From Thauera chlorobenzoica (GTDB lineage Bacteria; Pseudomonadota; Gammaproteobacteria; Burkholderiales; Rhodocyclaceae), in the NCBI RefSeq assembly GCF_001922305.1, contig NZ_CP018839.1:1674001-1738000 (forward strand): a DNA stretch of 64,000 nucleotides, given 5' to 3'. Both the position numbers and the translations under genes were made by a program. Below, one piece after another: positions 39,716 to 48,481 of this stretch (positions are counted from its first letter, which is position 1; each line of letters opens with the position of its first letter). Under the pieces are notes generated by a model. The model saw only the letters and a program-made list of their open reading frames with translations. It had not been told where the DNA came from and searched no databases.

Positions 39716-42112
39716 TCAGCCCCGCGCGACCTGTTTTGGCCGCAGCAGGAAATGCCCCAGCGCGGGCAGCAGGATCAGCGCGCCGAGCATGTTCCAGATG
39801 AACATGAACGCGAGCAGGATGCCCATGTCGGCCTGGAACTTGATCGGCGAGAACGCCCACGTCGCGACGGCGATGCCGAGTGTGATGCCGGTGAGCACCA
39901 CCACCTTGCCGGTGAAGGTGAGCGCCTTGTAATAGGCGTCCGACAGGCTCATGCCTTCCTTGAGCCGGGCCAGGGTGACCGTCATCACGTAGAGCGCGTA
40001 ATCGACGCCGACCCCGACCCCGAGCGCGATCACCGGCAAGGTGGCGACCTTGACGCCGATGTCGAGCCACACCATCAGCGCTTCGCACAGCATCGAGGTG
40101 ATCGTCAGCGGCACCACCGCACACACCACCGCCCGCCACGAGCGGAAGGCGATGAACGCGAGCACGATCACCGCCGCATAGACCAGGAACAGCATCTGCA
40201 CGTTGGCCTTCCTCACCACGATGTTGGTCGCGGCCTCGATGCCGGCGTTGCCCGCCGCGTTCAGAAAGCGCACCTCCTCGGTGCCGTGGCGCGCGGCGAA
40301 GGCTTCGACCACCTCGACCACGCTTTTGAGCGTGTCGGCCTTGTGATCCTTCAGGTAGGCATAGACGGTGAGCAGATCGCAGTTCTGGTTGAACATCTCG
40401 CGCGGGGCGCGGGTGATGATCGCGTTCAACATGTCCTGCGAGCGCGGGATCTCGAACCACTTCAGGCTGCCCTCGTTCATGCCCGCGTTGGCCACTTTGG
40501 CCAGCCCGGCCAGCGAGCTGGTCGTCTCCACCCCGGGCAGCTGCTGCAGCTCGCGCTCGAGCGCATCGACCGCCATCAGCGTGTCGTACTGGCCGCAGGC
40601 GTACTGGGGCGTGCGCACCATGACGATGTACACGTCGCTGCTCGCGGCGTAGTTGGCGGTCATGAAGGCGTTGTCGCGGTTGTAGCGCGAGTCCGGGCGC
40701 AGCTCGGGCGCGCCCGGGTCGATGTCGCCGATCTTGAGCTGAAAGCTCACCGCGAGCCCCACCGCGCCCATCGCCAGCCCGGCCAGCACCGCGATGGAGG
40801 CCCACTTACGCTGCGTGAAGAGATCGAGGAAGGCCCAGAACGGGTGCTTGTCATGCGTCCCGCTGGCCTCCATGAGCTCGGCCTTCAGGCTGCGCTGGGC
40901 CGCCATCGGACTCACCCCGGTGTAGGAGAGCAGGATCGGCAGCAGCACGAGGTTGGTGAAGATCAGCACTGCCACCCCGATGCTGGCAGTGATCGCCAGA
41001 TCCTGGATGACCTGGATGTCGATCACCATCAGCACCGCGAAGCCCACCGCGTTGGCCAAGAGCGCGGTCATGCCGGCCAGGAACAGGCGGCGGAAGGTGT
41101 AGCGCGCCGCCACCAGCTTGTGCGTGCCGCGGCCGATGTCCTGCATGATGCCGTTCATCTTCTGCGCGCCGTGGCTCATGCCGATGGCGAAGACGAGAAA
41201 GGGCACCAGCACCGAGTAGGGGTCGAGCTCGTAGCCCAGCGTGGGCAACAGGCCCAGCAGCCACACCACGGCCACCACCGAGCACGACACCACCAGGAGC
41301 GTGCTGCGCAGGCAGCGGGTGTACCAGTACAGCACCGCGGTACAGATCACGATCGCCATGGCGAAGAACACCATCACCTGCAGCAGGCCCTCGATCAGAT
41401 CGCCCACCACCTTGGCGAAACCGGTGACGTGGATGCGGATCGTGTCCGACTCGTATTTCGCCCGCAGCGCCTCGATGCGCTGCGAGAGCGCGTGGTAGTC
41501 GATGCGCTCGCCGGTCTCGGCGATCCTGTCCTGCAGCGGCACGAGCAGGATGCTCGACTGATAGTTGGCCGCCACGAGCTGGCCGATCTCGCCCGAGCGC
41601 TCGACATTGACCCGCACCTGCTCGATCGATTCGGGCGAGCCGTCGTAGTCGTCCGGGATCACCGGGCCGCCGTCGAGCCCTTCCTCGGTGACTCCGGTCC
41701 AGCGCACCGCGGGTGCCCACAGGGATTTCATGTAGGGGCGATCGACGCCGGGCAGCAGGAACAGCTCGTCGCTGAGCTTGCGCACGGTGTCGAGGTACTG
41801 TGCGTCGAAGATGTCCCCTTCGCTCACCGCCACGGCGATGCGCAGGCTGTTGCCCATGCCCGCGAGCTGGCTGCGGTTGTCGAGGAAATTGACGACGTAC
41901 GGGTGGCTGGTCGGGATCATCTTGTCGAACGCGGCGTTCAACTTCAGTCCGAGCGCCTGATAGCCGAGCACCAGCGTGGCCAGCAGGCACAGCAGGACGA
42001 TCACCAGGCGGTTGTTGAACAGCACGCGCTCGGCCAGCGAGCCCGAACGCGCATCGAAGTCGGCCAGGTTGGCGATCACCGCTTCGGCCGGAAGGGAATG
42101 TGCGACAGCCAT
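39716..42112 (-). CDS. RND-superfamily (MMPL) transporter
   Basis: This 798-residue RND/MMPL protein has about twelve membrane helices in two halves, each half with one helix, a large periplasmic loop and five helices. Segments such as FLVFAIGMSHGAQKMNG and VIALGVGVGVDYALYVMT carry the helix-4-type motif with acidic or polar residues. No membrane fusion protein or TolC homolog is nearby; instead it accompanies Ycf48-, DUF1329- and DUF1302-type genes. This set recurs near solvent and aromatic catabolic genes and is thought to move hydrophobic compounds between membranes. Confidence 0.87.
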   Translation of the reverse strand: MAVAHSLPAEAVIANLADFDARSGSLAERVLFNNRLVIVLLCLLATLVLGYQALGLKLNAAFDKMIPTSHPYVVNFLDNRSQLAGMGNSLRIAVAVSEGDIFDAQYLDTVRKLSDELFLLPGVDRPYMKSLWAPAVRWTGVTEEGLDGGPVIPDDYDGSPESIEQVRVNVERSGEIGQLVAANYQSSILLVPLQDRIAETGERIDYHALSQRIEALRAKYESDTIRIHVTGFAKVVGDLIEGLLQVMVFFAMAIVICTAVLYWYTRCLRSTLLVVSCSVVAVVWLLGLLPTLGYELDPYSVLVPFLVFAIGMSHGAQKMNGIMQDIGRGTHKLVAARYTFRRLFLAGMTALLANAVGFAVLMVIDIQVIQDLAITASIGVAVLIFTNLVLLPILLSYTGVSPMAAQRSLKAELMEASGTHDKHPFWAFLDLFTQRKWASIAVLAGLAMGAVGLAVSFQLKIGDIDPGAPELRPDSRYNRDNAFMTANYAASSDVYIVMVRTPQYACGQYDTLMAVDALERELQQLPGVETTSSLAGLAKVANAGMNEGSLKWFEIPRSQDMLNAIITRAPREMFNQNCDLLTVYAYLKDHKADTLKSVVEVVEAFAARHGTEEVRFLNAAGNAGIEAATNIVVRKANVQMLFLVYAAVIVLAFIAFRSWRAVVCAVVPLTITSMLCEALMVWLDIGVKVATLPVIALGVGVGVDYALYVMTVTLARLKEGMSLSDAYYKALTFTGKVVVLTGITLGIAVATWAFSPIKFQADMGILLAFMFIWNMLGALILLPALGHFLLRPKQVARG

Positions 42113-43266
42113 TATTTGCGTTCCGTAACGACGAGTTGAGCGGCATCGACGCGGTTCAGGCCGCGTGCGCCGGACAGCACCAGGGCGCCGCCCTCGATCT
42201 GCACCAGGGCGGTGACCGCGTTGGGGGCCTTGGCCTCGAGCGCGCGAAAGCTGCGCCCCTGATCGTCGCTGCGCAGCAGGCGCCCGCTCTCGTCGGCGAG
42301 CACGACGGCGCCGTCGGCCAGGCGCAGGCCGCTGGTGAGGGTGATTTCCTGGTCGAGGGCGATCTGCGCCCAGTTCGCGCCCCCATCGCCGCTGCGCCAG
42401 ACGTTGCCCCGCAGGCCGTAGGCCAAGAGCGTGTCCGGCCCGAGCGCGAGGACGCCGAAGAAGGTGCCCGGGTAGGGGGTGCGCACTTCGGCAAACGATG
42501 CCCCGCCATCGTCCGAGCGAAACAGCGCGCCCTGCTCGCCGGCGATGAGCAGGCGGGCGCCGTCGGCGCGCACCTGATAAAGGTGCTTGCCGCGCGGGTT
42601 GGGCAGGCGCGCGATGAAGGCCTGCCAGGACTGGCCGCCATCGTCGGTGGTGAGCGCCAGGCCGTAGGCGCCGACTGCCCAGCCGCGGCGTGCGTCGGCA
42701 AAATGCACGCCCAGCAGCGGCTTGTCCGGGCCGTCCTCGACCATCGCCTGGGCCTCACGCAGGCGTCGCTCGGCCCCGTCCGCGCCCGCCGCTTCGAGCG
42801 CGCGGGCTTCTTCGAGCGCCGCCTGTGCGCCCTGGCGGCCGTCGAGCTGGCGCACCCAGGTTTCGCCCCCATCGCGCGAATGCAGCACGATGCCGCTGTG
42901 GCCGACCGCCCAGCCCCGTTGGTCATCGACGAAGCAGACGTCGGTGAGCGCCACGCTCGCGGGCACCGCGCGCGCCTGGCGCCAGCTCGCTCCGCCGTCG
43001 TCCGACAGCAGCACGGTGCCGCGCGCGCCCACCGACACCAGCCGCTCGCCCGCCCGGGTCACCGCCAGCTGGACCGTGCTGGTGGCGCGCACATCGGCAC
43101 GGGCCGGCAGCTCCAGCAGGTCCGGCACCGGCTGGCCGGTCGTCGCCGGCGCGGCCGCGGCCGGCGCAGCGGTCGCCGCCGCCGCCAGCGGGCAGATCAA
43201 GCTCAAAAGGGTGGCCGCCAGCAGGGGCCGCAGCGCAATGTTCAGAACCATGTGGCCTACTCTCAT
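42112..43266 (-). CDS. Ycf48-like BNR/beta-propeller exported protein
   Basis: A 384-residue exported protein with a signal peptide (LAATLLSLICPLAAAA) and repeated BNR/Asp-box units such as LSDDGGASW, HSRDGGETW, TTDDGGQSW, RSDDGGASF and RSGDGGANW, spaced as in a seven-bladed propeller of the photosystem-assembly Ycf48 family. It ends in TAATG overlapping the RND start. In this non-phototroph it is likely a periplasmic partner of the RND transporter. The start may instead be the ATG at 43251. Confidence 0.82.
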   Translation of the reverse strand: MRVGHMVLNIALRPLLAATLLSLICPLAAAATAAPAAAAPATTGQPVPDLLELPARADVRATSTVQLAVTRAGERLVSVGARGTVLLSDDGGASWRQARAVPASVALTDVCFVDDQRGWAVGHSGIVLHSRDGGETWVRQLDGRQGAQAALEEARALEAAGADGAERRLREAQAMVEDGPDKPLLGVHFADARRGWAVGAYGLALTTDDGGQSWQAFIARLPNPRGKHLYQVRADGARLLIAGEQGALFRSDDGGASFAEVRTPYPGTFFGVLALGPDTLLAYGLRGNVWRSGDGGANWAQIALDQEITLTSGLRLADGAVVLADESGRLLRSDDQGRSFRALEAKAPNAVTALVQIEGGALVLSGARGLNRVDAAQLVVTERK

Positions 43267-43415
43267 GCGCGCTCCGTCACGCAGCAGCGGACCCCGCGGG
43301 GCGGTGCCGTGGACGGAGCGTCGTTCAACAACGAAAAATCGGGTCTGAAAAGCGGAGGGCCCGCCTGCCCGCAGCCCGGCAGGCCCTCCGGCGACTGTCC
43401 AGCCGCCGGGCGAGA

Positions 43416-44786
43416 TCAGCGTGCTGCGTCGGCGGCGACGGCGTCGCCGGTGAAGAAGGTCTCGGGCTTGCGCGGCACGACGCGGTAGGTTTCGTCGTTC
43501 AGCCCCTGCACCGTGCTCATCGTGCCTGCCTGCAGGTTGAACACCGTCACCTGCTTGACCAGGAGCGCCGGAACGGCGGGCACGAAGAAGTTGGGCATCT
43601 GCGAAGTGCGCCAGAGCTTGCCTTCGGCATCATAGCCATCCATCAGCACCATCAAGCCGGTGTCCTCGTCGAAGTAATACTTGCGCTTCGGCACTGCATG
43701 GCGCTTGCCCGACACCACCGTGCCTTCGACCTCCCATACCCGGTGCAACTCCCAGCGCACCTTGGCCGGATTCAGGTGGAACTTGTCGTAGGCGTCGGCA
43801 ACCTTGGCCGTGACCAGTTCATTGTTGTTGTAGGGGATATACATCTCCCGTTTGCCGAGCAGCTTCCATTCGTAGCGGTCGGGGTGGCCGAAGAAGCCTT
43901 GCACCTCGTCGAAATAGTTCGCCCCCGAGGCGACGAAGTCCGGCGTGTCGTAGGCCACGGTCGGCGCACGACGCACGCGGCGCTGGCCGACCAGGTACTG
44001 CCAGGCCTGGCGCGGGGTCTTGGGGTCGATGCTGTCGCGGATCACCAGCGACTCGCCCACCTTGAAGGAGGGGGCCGTGGTACTGAAGCGCTGCAGGAAG
44101 TACTCGCCCTTGCCGTCCTTCGACCAGGTCTCCCACGAACCATCCTTGTAGTTGTAGGGGTGCTGGAAGAAATTGTCGTTGCGGGTGGCCAGGGTGTGAT
44201 TGCCGTCGGAGGAGCCGACGATGTTCTTGAAGCCGAATTCGATCGATTCGGGTTCGACCCGCAGCAGGTAATTCCACACCACCTCTACACCGGCCTGCGG
44301 AACCGGAAACGGGAGCCCGCCGAAGCAGCCCTCGATCGAATTACCACCTTCCGTCGTCTTGCAATCGGTCGCATTCTTGAACGTGTTTGCCGCCACGTGC
44401 TCCGGCACCGTCGCCGTGCGATGGGTCGGGTACACGTCGACACGGAACGTGTCCGGGTATTTCTTCAGCAGCGCCTGCGTGCCCTCGGAGAGCTTGTCCG
44501 CATGCTGGGCCATGTTGGATGCGGTGATCTGCAGGGCCGGCTTTTCATCCGGGAAAAGATTCACCGGGATGTCGCCCACTTTCGGCCCCGCGACCGGGCC
44601 GGTCTGCCCCCCGGTCCACGCCGGAATGGTGCCGTCCTTGTTGCCGGCTTTCTCACCGCCGAGCGGGGTCAGCGAGGTTTTGAGCTTGGCCGCTTCGTCT
44701 GCGCTCACCGCGGCCATCGCGCTCTGCATGCCGGCGCTCAGCGCCAGGATCGAGACGCACAGCAAGGTCTTTTTAAACTTGAACAT
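43416..44786 (-). CDS. DUF1329 outer-membrane-associated protein
   Basis: A 456-residue exported protein with a signal peptide ending near QSAMAA. It matches DUF1329, a LolB-like fold that binds hydrophobic ligands, with the typical middle segment RAPTVAYDTPDFVASG and a C-terminal YYFDEDTGLMVLMDGYD. GAGGAG precedes the ATG at 44786. It lies 28 bases from the DUF1302 gene, its near-constant companion, and likely ferries hydrophobic compounds across the periplasm. Confidence 0.83.
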   Translation of the reverse strand: MFKFKKTLLCVSILALSAGMQSAMAAVSADEAAKLKTSLTPLGGEKAGNKDGTIPAWTGGQTGPVAGPKVGDIPVNLFPDEKPALQITASNMAQHADKLSEGTQALLKKYPDTFRVDVYPTHRTATVPEHVAANTFKNATDCKTTEGGNSIEGCFGGLPFPVPQAGVEVVWNYLLRVEPESIEFGFKNIVGSSDGNHTLATRNDNFFQHPYNYKDGSWETWSKDGKGEYFLQRFSTTAPSFKVGESLVIRDSIDPKTPRQAWQYLVGQRRVRRAPTVAYDTPDFVASGANYFDEVQGFFGHPDRYEWKLLGKREMYIPYNNNELVTAKVADAYDKFHLNPAKVRWELHRVWEVEGTVVSGKRHAVPKRKYYFDEDTGLMVLMDGYDAEGKLWRTSQMPNFFVPAVPALLVKQVTVFNLQAGTMSTVQGLNDETYRVVPRKPETFFTGDAVAADAAR

Positions 44787-44814
44787 ATTGATCTCCTCGG
44801 TCGTTTTATAGGAA

Positions 44815-46500
44815 TCAGAACGTGCGCTGGATCGTGAGCGACACGAAGTCGCGGTCGCCGTGGAAATTGTCATAGGACAGCTCTCCGGCCGGATTGACGA
44901 TCGAACCCGAGGAGCCGATGTAGTGGGTGTAGTTCAGCCCGCCCTGCCAGGTCTTGCGGTAATCGGCCTTCACCCCGATGCTCAGGCTGCCGCCGTTCTC
45001 CGCCGGGAACAGCACGCCATTGACCGAGGAGCGTCCGGCCAGGCCGTAGTTCACGCCGATCGGCACCTGCAGATCGAGCCCGGGCGCGACCTGGAAATAT
45101 TCCGGGGTGAACACGAACTGGATCGCGCTGGCTTCGCGGGTGGCATTCGGGTCGAGCGCGGCCCGGTTGTCGGTGACGCTGAGCACCCGGTTGTAGGCGA
45201 ACTCGCCGACGAAGGCGGCCCCGTCCCACAGCGCATTGGCCGGCAACACACTGATTGCCGACAGGCTCAGGTGCATCGTCTTGCCTTTCGGAAAGGTGGC
45301 ATCGTCGTCGTTGTCCGCCCCGCCCAGGCCGAGCGCGACGTTGCCCGTGGCGACCAGCGGCTGGTTTTCACGGAACGACAGTTCGCCCGAGACGTTGGTC
45401 TCCCCCACCAGCGTGGCAAAGCTGGCGCCGATGGTGCGGATGTTCTCCGCATAGACGAGGACGTAGTCGCCATCCACGCCGCGGCCCGGATCGGCGTTCA
45501 CGCCGGGGCGGATGTAGAACTGCGGCAGCTTGTCGTGGAACTGGGCGGCGTACAGCCCGTACTCGGTGTCGCCGGCACGGAACTTGACCTGAATACCGCC
45601 CTGACCGGAGTCCTTCGCATCCATGTCATCGCCCCGGCGCAGCGTGCCGTTCGGCCCGAACGGCCCGTACAGAAACTCGCCGCCGGCACCGGCGAAATCT
45701 GCAAACGCGAAATAGCTTCCCGCCCCCGGCAGACGCGAGTCGCGCCATTCGTACTGGTAATAGGCGCCGATCGACACGTCGGGGCTGAGCTGCAGCTGCG
45801 CCGAAACCTGTCCGACCGGGCGCGCCACTTCCTTGAACTGCGAGTTCGGTACCGACAGCGCACGCGCCAGATCGAGCGGGGTCTGGGCGCCGGCGATGCC
45901 GTTCGCGCCGAAGAACAAAGTTTCGCCGTAGAGCTGGGTGAAGCGCCCCGCCTTCAGGTTCAGGCCCTTGCCGGCGATCTCGGTGCGGCCATAGACGAAG
46001 GCATCGAGGAACTCCGCCTTGCGCCCGTGGAGCTTTTCGGTGGCGGTGGTGAATTCGTCGAAATCGGCCGAGCGCTGATTGAGCGACCAGGCGTAGCGTT
46101 GGCTGCGGTCGTTGGATTCGTTGTACACCTGGTCGTACCAGGCGGCGCCGCTGACCCGGAAGCCCATGTTGTTGCGATAACGCAGGTCGAATTCGGAGAG
46201 CAGGTCGAGACGGTTCGAAATCAGGCCGCGGCTGAAATTGCGGTCGCCGTCGTTGGTGTTGATCTGCGCCCCCGCGTCCGAGGCGGGCCCGCTGCCGTCC
46301 GCCTCCTCGACCCGCCAGCTGGCGTTGTACTTGAGTGTGTTGTCCCAGCGCACCGACAGGTCGGAATTGCCCGTGTCGATGGTGAAGCCGAACGCCGCGC
46401 CTGAAATTGCCATGCCGGCGCAAACGGTGGCGACGGCCCTGCCGATGGGTGAAACCCGCGGCGCGAAGCCGGGATCGAAACGGGACGGCTTGTCGTTCAT
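44815..46500 (-). CDS. DUF1302 outer-membrane beta-barrel protein
   Basis: A 561-residue protein with a signal peptide (the region ending GAAFGFTIDTG) and an amphipathic beta-strand pattern ending in aromatic Phe (LTIQRTF), the signature of outer-membrane barrels. DUF1302 proteins pair with DUF1329 and RND transporters. AAGGAGGA precedes the ATG at 46500. First gene of the export operon, 160 bases downstream of a sigma-54 promoter candidate. Probably a pore for the exported or imported aromatic compound. Confidence 0.84.
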   Translation of the reverse strand: MNDKPSRFDPGFAPRVSPIGRAVATVCAGMAISGAAFGFTIDTGNSDLSVRWDNTLKYNASWRVEEADGSGPASDAGAQINTNDGDRNFSRGLISNRLDLLSEFDLRYRNNMGFRVSGAAWYDQVYNESNDRSQRYAWSLNQRSADFDEFTTATEKLHGRKAEFLDAFVYGRTEIAGKGLNLKAGRFTQLYGETLFFGANGIAGAQTPLDLARALSVPNSQFKEVARPVGQVSAQLQLSPDVSIGAYYQYEWRDSRLPGAGSYFAFADFAGAGGEFLYGPFGPNGTLRRGDDMDAKDSGQGGIQVKFRAGDTEYGLYAAQFHDKLPQFYIRPGVNADPGRGVDGDYVLVYAENIRTIGASFATLVGETNVSGELSFRENQPLVATGNVALGLGGADNDDDATFPKGKTMHLSLSAISVLPANALWDGAAFVGEFAYNRVLSVTDNRAALDPNATREASAIQFVFTPEYFQVAPGLDLQVPIGVNYGLAGRSSVNGVLFPAENGGSLSIGVKADYRKTWQGGLNYTHYIGSSGSIVNPAGELSYDNFHGDRDFVSLTIQRTF

Positions 46501-46659
46501 GTCTTCCTCCTTGAGCAAATATAACTGCGGCTTTTTTTGCCTGTAGCCAGTCACGGCGGCAGGTTTGTTGCAGGAACATTTCGAATGGCCGGATTAATGA
46601 ACAGCAGCCACCCGCTTTTAATAATGATGTGAACTGATCTTCAGTTTCTTCGGATAAAA

Positions 46660-46675
46660 AGCATGGATCATGCCA
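46660..46675 (-). promoter_or_regulatory. Candidate sigma-54 promoter of the export operon
   Basis: TGGCAT-GATCC-ATGCT on the minus strand keeps the invariant GG-N10-GC; the -12 box has A for the first T. It lies 160 bases from the DUF1302 start. Two sigma-54 activators are encoded nearby, so phenol-dependent expression is plausible. Confidence 0.55.
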
Positions 46676-46875
46676 GTCATTTTTCTAATGCACTGATGTT
46701 GCGGTGCGGGAAGTGACTGCTCCTACAAAAATGCGGGCTTGATTCGGGTGACGCAACACGCTTTGCGCAGTGCAGAAGAAAAGCATTTTCCGGCTGCTTG
46801 AGAAATTCGTGAAAAATCTCACCGAGGATATTGCTGGACTTCATACTTTTCGCGCTTCGCTTCGGGCTATCGCAA

Positions 46876-46911
46876 GGATCCGCATCCTCTCGATAAGTGG
46901 CATGCGGATCC
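46876..46911. terminator. Hairpin after the 4-hydroxybenzaldehyde dehydrogenase gene
   Basis: GGATCCGCAT (46876-46885) and ATGCGGATCC (46902-46911) form perfect 10-base arms with a 16-base loop, five bases past the stop codon. There is no T-tract in the direction of transcription, so a mRNA-end or attenuating hairpin is as likely as a terminator. Confidence 0.4.
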
Positions 46912-46916
46912 GGAAA

Positions 46917-48368
46917 TCAGAACGGGTAATGGCGCGCCGTGGTCTGCATCGTGATCCAGCGCAGCTCGGTGAAGGCATCGACGCCGGCCTGGCCGCCGAA
47001 GCGGCCGTAGCCCGAATCCTTGACCCCGCCGAAGGGCATCTGCGCTTCGTCGTGGACGGTGGGGCCGTTGATGTGGCAGATCCCCGACTGGATGCGCGAC
47101 GCCACCTGCCAGGCGCGTGCGAGGTCGCGCCCGAAGACCGCCGCGGCGAGCCCGAAGGGGTTGTCGTTGGCGCAGGCAACGGCCTCGTCGACGCCGCGCA
47201 CGCGAACGATGCCCTTCACCGGGGCGAAGGTCTCCTCGTGGTAGATGCGCATCTCGGCGCTCACGTGATCGAGCAGGGTGGCGGGCATCAGGGTGCTGTC
47301 GGCCTTGCCGCCGCAGACCAGGGTGGCGCCCTTGGCCAGGGCGTCGTCGATCAGCGCGTTGCAGCGTTCGACCGTGCCCATGTCCACCACCGAGCCGAGC
47401 ACCACCGGACCCCGGCGCGGGTCGCCCAGCGGCAGGGCGCGGGCGCGGGCAGCGAGGCGTTCGACGAAGTCGTCGGCGACGGCGGCGTCCACGATGATGC
47501 GCTCGGTCGACATGCAGATCTGCCCCGAGTTGGCGAAGGCGCCGAAGGTCGCCGCGGCCACCGCGGCGTCGAGGTCGGCGTCGTCGAGCACCACCAGCGG
47601 CGCCTTGCCGCCCAGTTCGAGCACCGCGGGCTTGAGGTATTTGGCGCAGGTCTGCGCGATCAGGCGCCCGACCCGGGTCGAGCCGGTGAAGTTGACCCGG
47701 CGCAGCGCGGGGTGGGCGACCATCGCTTCGACCACCGCGCCAGCATCGGCCGGGGCGTTGGTGACGAAGTTGACCACGCCCGGCGGCAGGCCGGCTTCCT
47801 GCAGCGCCTCGATGATCAGGCCGTGGGTGGCAGGGCACAGCTCCGAGCCCTTGAGCACCACGGTGTTGCCGCAGGCGAGCGGGGTGGCGATGGCGCGCAC
47901 GCCGAGGATCACCGGTGCGTTCCACGGGGCGATGCCGAGCACCACGCCGGCGGGCTGACGCACCGCCATCGCCACGTTGCCGGGGACGTCGGAAGGAATC
48001 AGCTCGCCGTTGATCCGGGTGGTCAGCGACGCGGCTTCGAGCAGCATGCCGGCGGCCAGGTGGACGTTGAACCCGGCCCAGATTCCGGATGCACCGGTTT
48101 CGGCGGCCATTGCCGCGGCGATCGCCTCGCCCTTGGCCTCAAGTGCCTGGGAGGCCTTCAGCAGCAGGGCGCGCCGTTCGCCCGGCCCCAGCGCGGCCCA
48201 GGCCGGAAACGCTGCGGCGGCGGCGTCGACCGCGGCGACTGCATCGGCGGCGGTGGCGGCCGGTGCGCGTGTGGCGACGCTGTGGTCGAGGGGATTGCGG
48301 CGCTCGAAAGTGGCGCCGTTGGCGGCGGCGCGTGGCTCGCCACCGATCAGCATGCGGATGTCAGTCAT
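46917..48368 (-). CDS. pchA: 4-hydroxybenzaldehyde/vanillin-type dehydrogenase
   Basis: A 483-residue aldehyde dehydrogenase with Glu251 (LELGGKAP) and Cys285 (SGQICMSTER), and the nucleotide site FTGSTRVGRL. It belongs to the vanillin/4-hydroxybenzaldehyde group. It is last of the p-cresol operon (cytochrome, Tat protein, flavoprotein, this gene), so it should oxidise 4-hydroxybenzaldehyde to 4-hydroxybenzoate. A 113-base gap separates it from pchF. It is clearly different from the aldehyde dehydrogenase at 9019. Confidence 0.88.
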   Translation of the reverse strand: MTDIRMLIGGEPRAAANGATFERRNPLDHSVATRAPAATAADAVAAVDAAAAAFPAWAALGPGERRALLLKASQALEAKGEAIAAAMAAETGASGIWAGFNVHLAAGMLLEAASLTTRINGELIPSDVPGNVAMAVRQPAGVVLGIAPWNAPVILGVRAIATPLACGNTVVLKGSELCPATHGLIIEALQEAGLPPGVVNFVTNAPADAGAVVEAMVAHPALRRVNFTGSTRVGRLIAQTCAKYLKPAVLELGGKAPLVVLDDADLDAAVAAATFGAFANSGQICMSTERIIVDAAVADDFVERLAARARALPLGDPRRGPVVLGSVVDMGTVERCNALIDDALAKGATLVCGGKADSTLMPATLLDHVSAEMRIYHEETFAPVKGIVRVRGVDEAVACANDNPFGLAAAVFGRDLARAWQVASRIQSGICHINGPTVHDEAQMPFGGVKDSGYGRFGGQAGVDAFTELRWITMQTTARHYPF

Positions 48369-48481
48369 GGTGTCTCACTCCTCGATCGTCGACCGCCGCC
48401 GTTCCCGCCGTAGGGGCGGCACGGCCGGCGATCGCTGAAGGTTGTGGTTGCGGAAAGCGTGTTGCGGTGTCGTGCTGATAC

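Larger units (their letters stand above)
46501..46916. other. Intergenic region between export operon and p-cresol operon
   Basis: This AT-rich 416-base stretch contains the sigma-54 promoter candidate for the export operon and the hairpin just after the aldehyde dehydrogenase stop. Several GTTGC/GCAAC-like words (around 46700-46770) might be activator sites, but I see no clean dyad. No gene is supported. Confidence 0.5.

Noticed and set aside
39752..42139. 795-codon open frame antisense to the RND transporter
   Set aside because: Same antisense effect: His/Gln/Arg-rich, no domains, while the opposite strand encodes a clear twelve-helix transporter.
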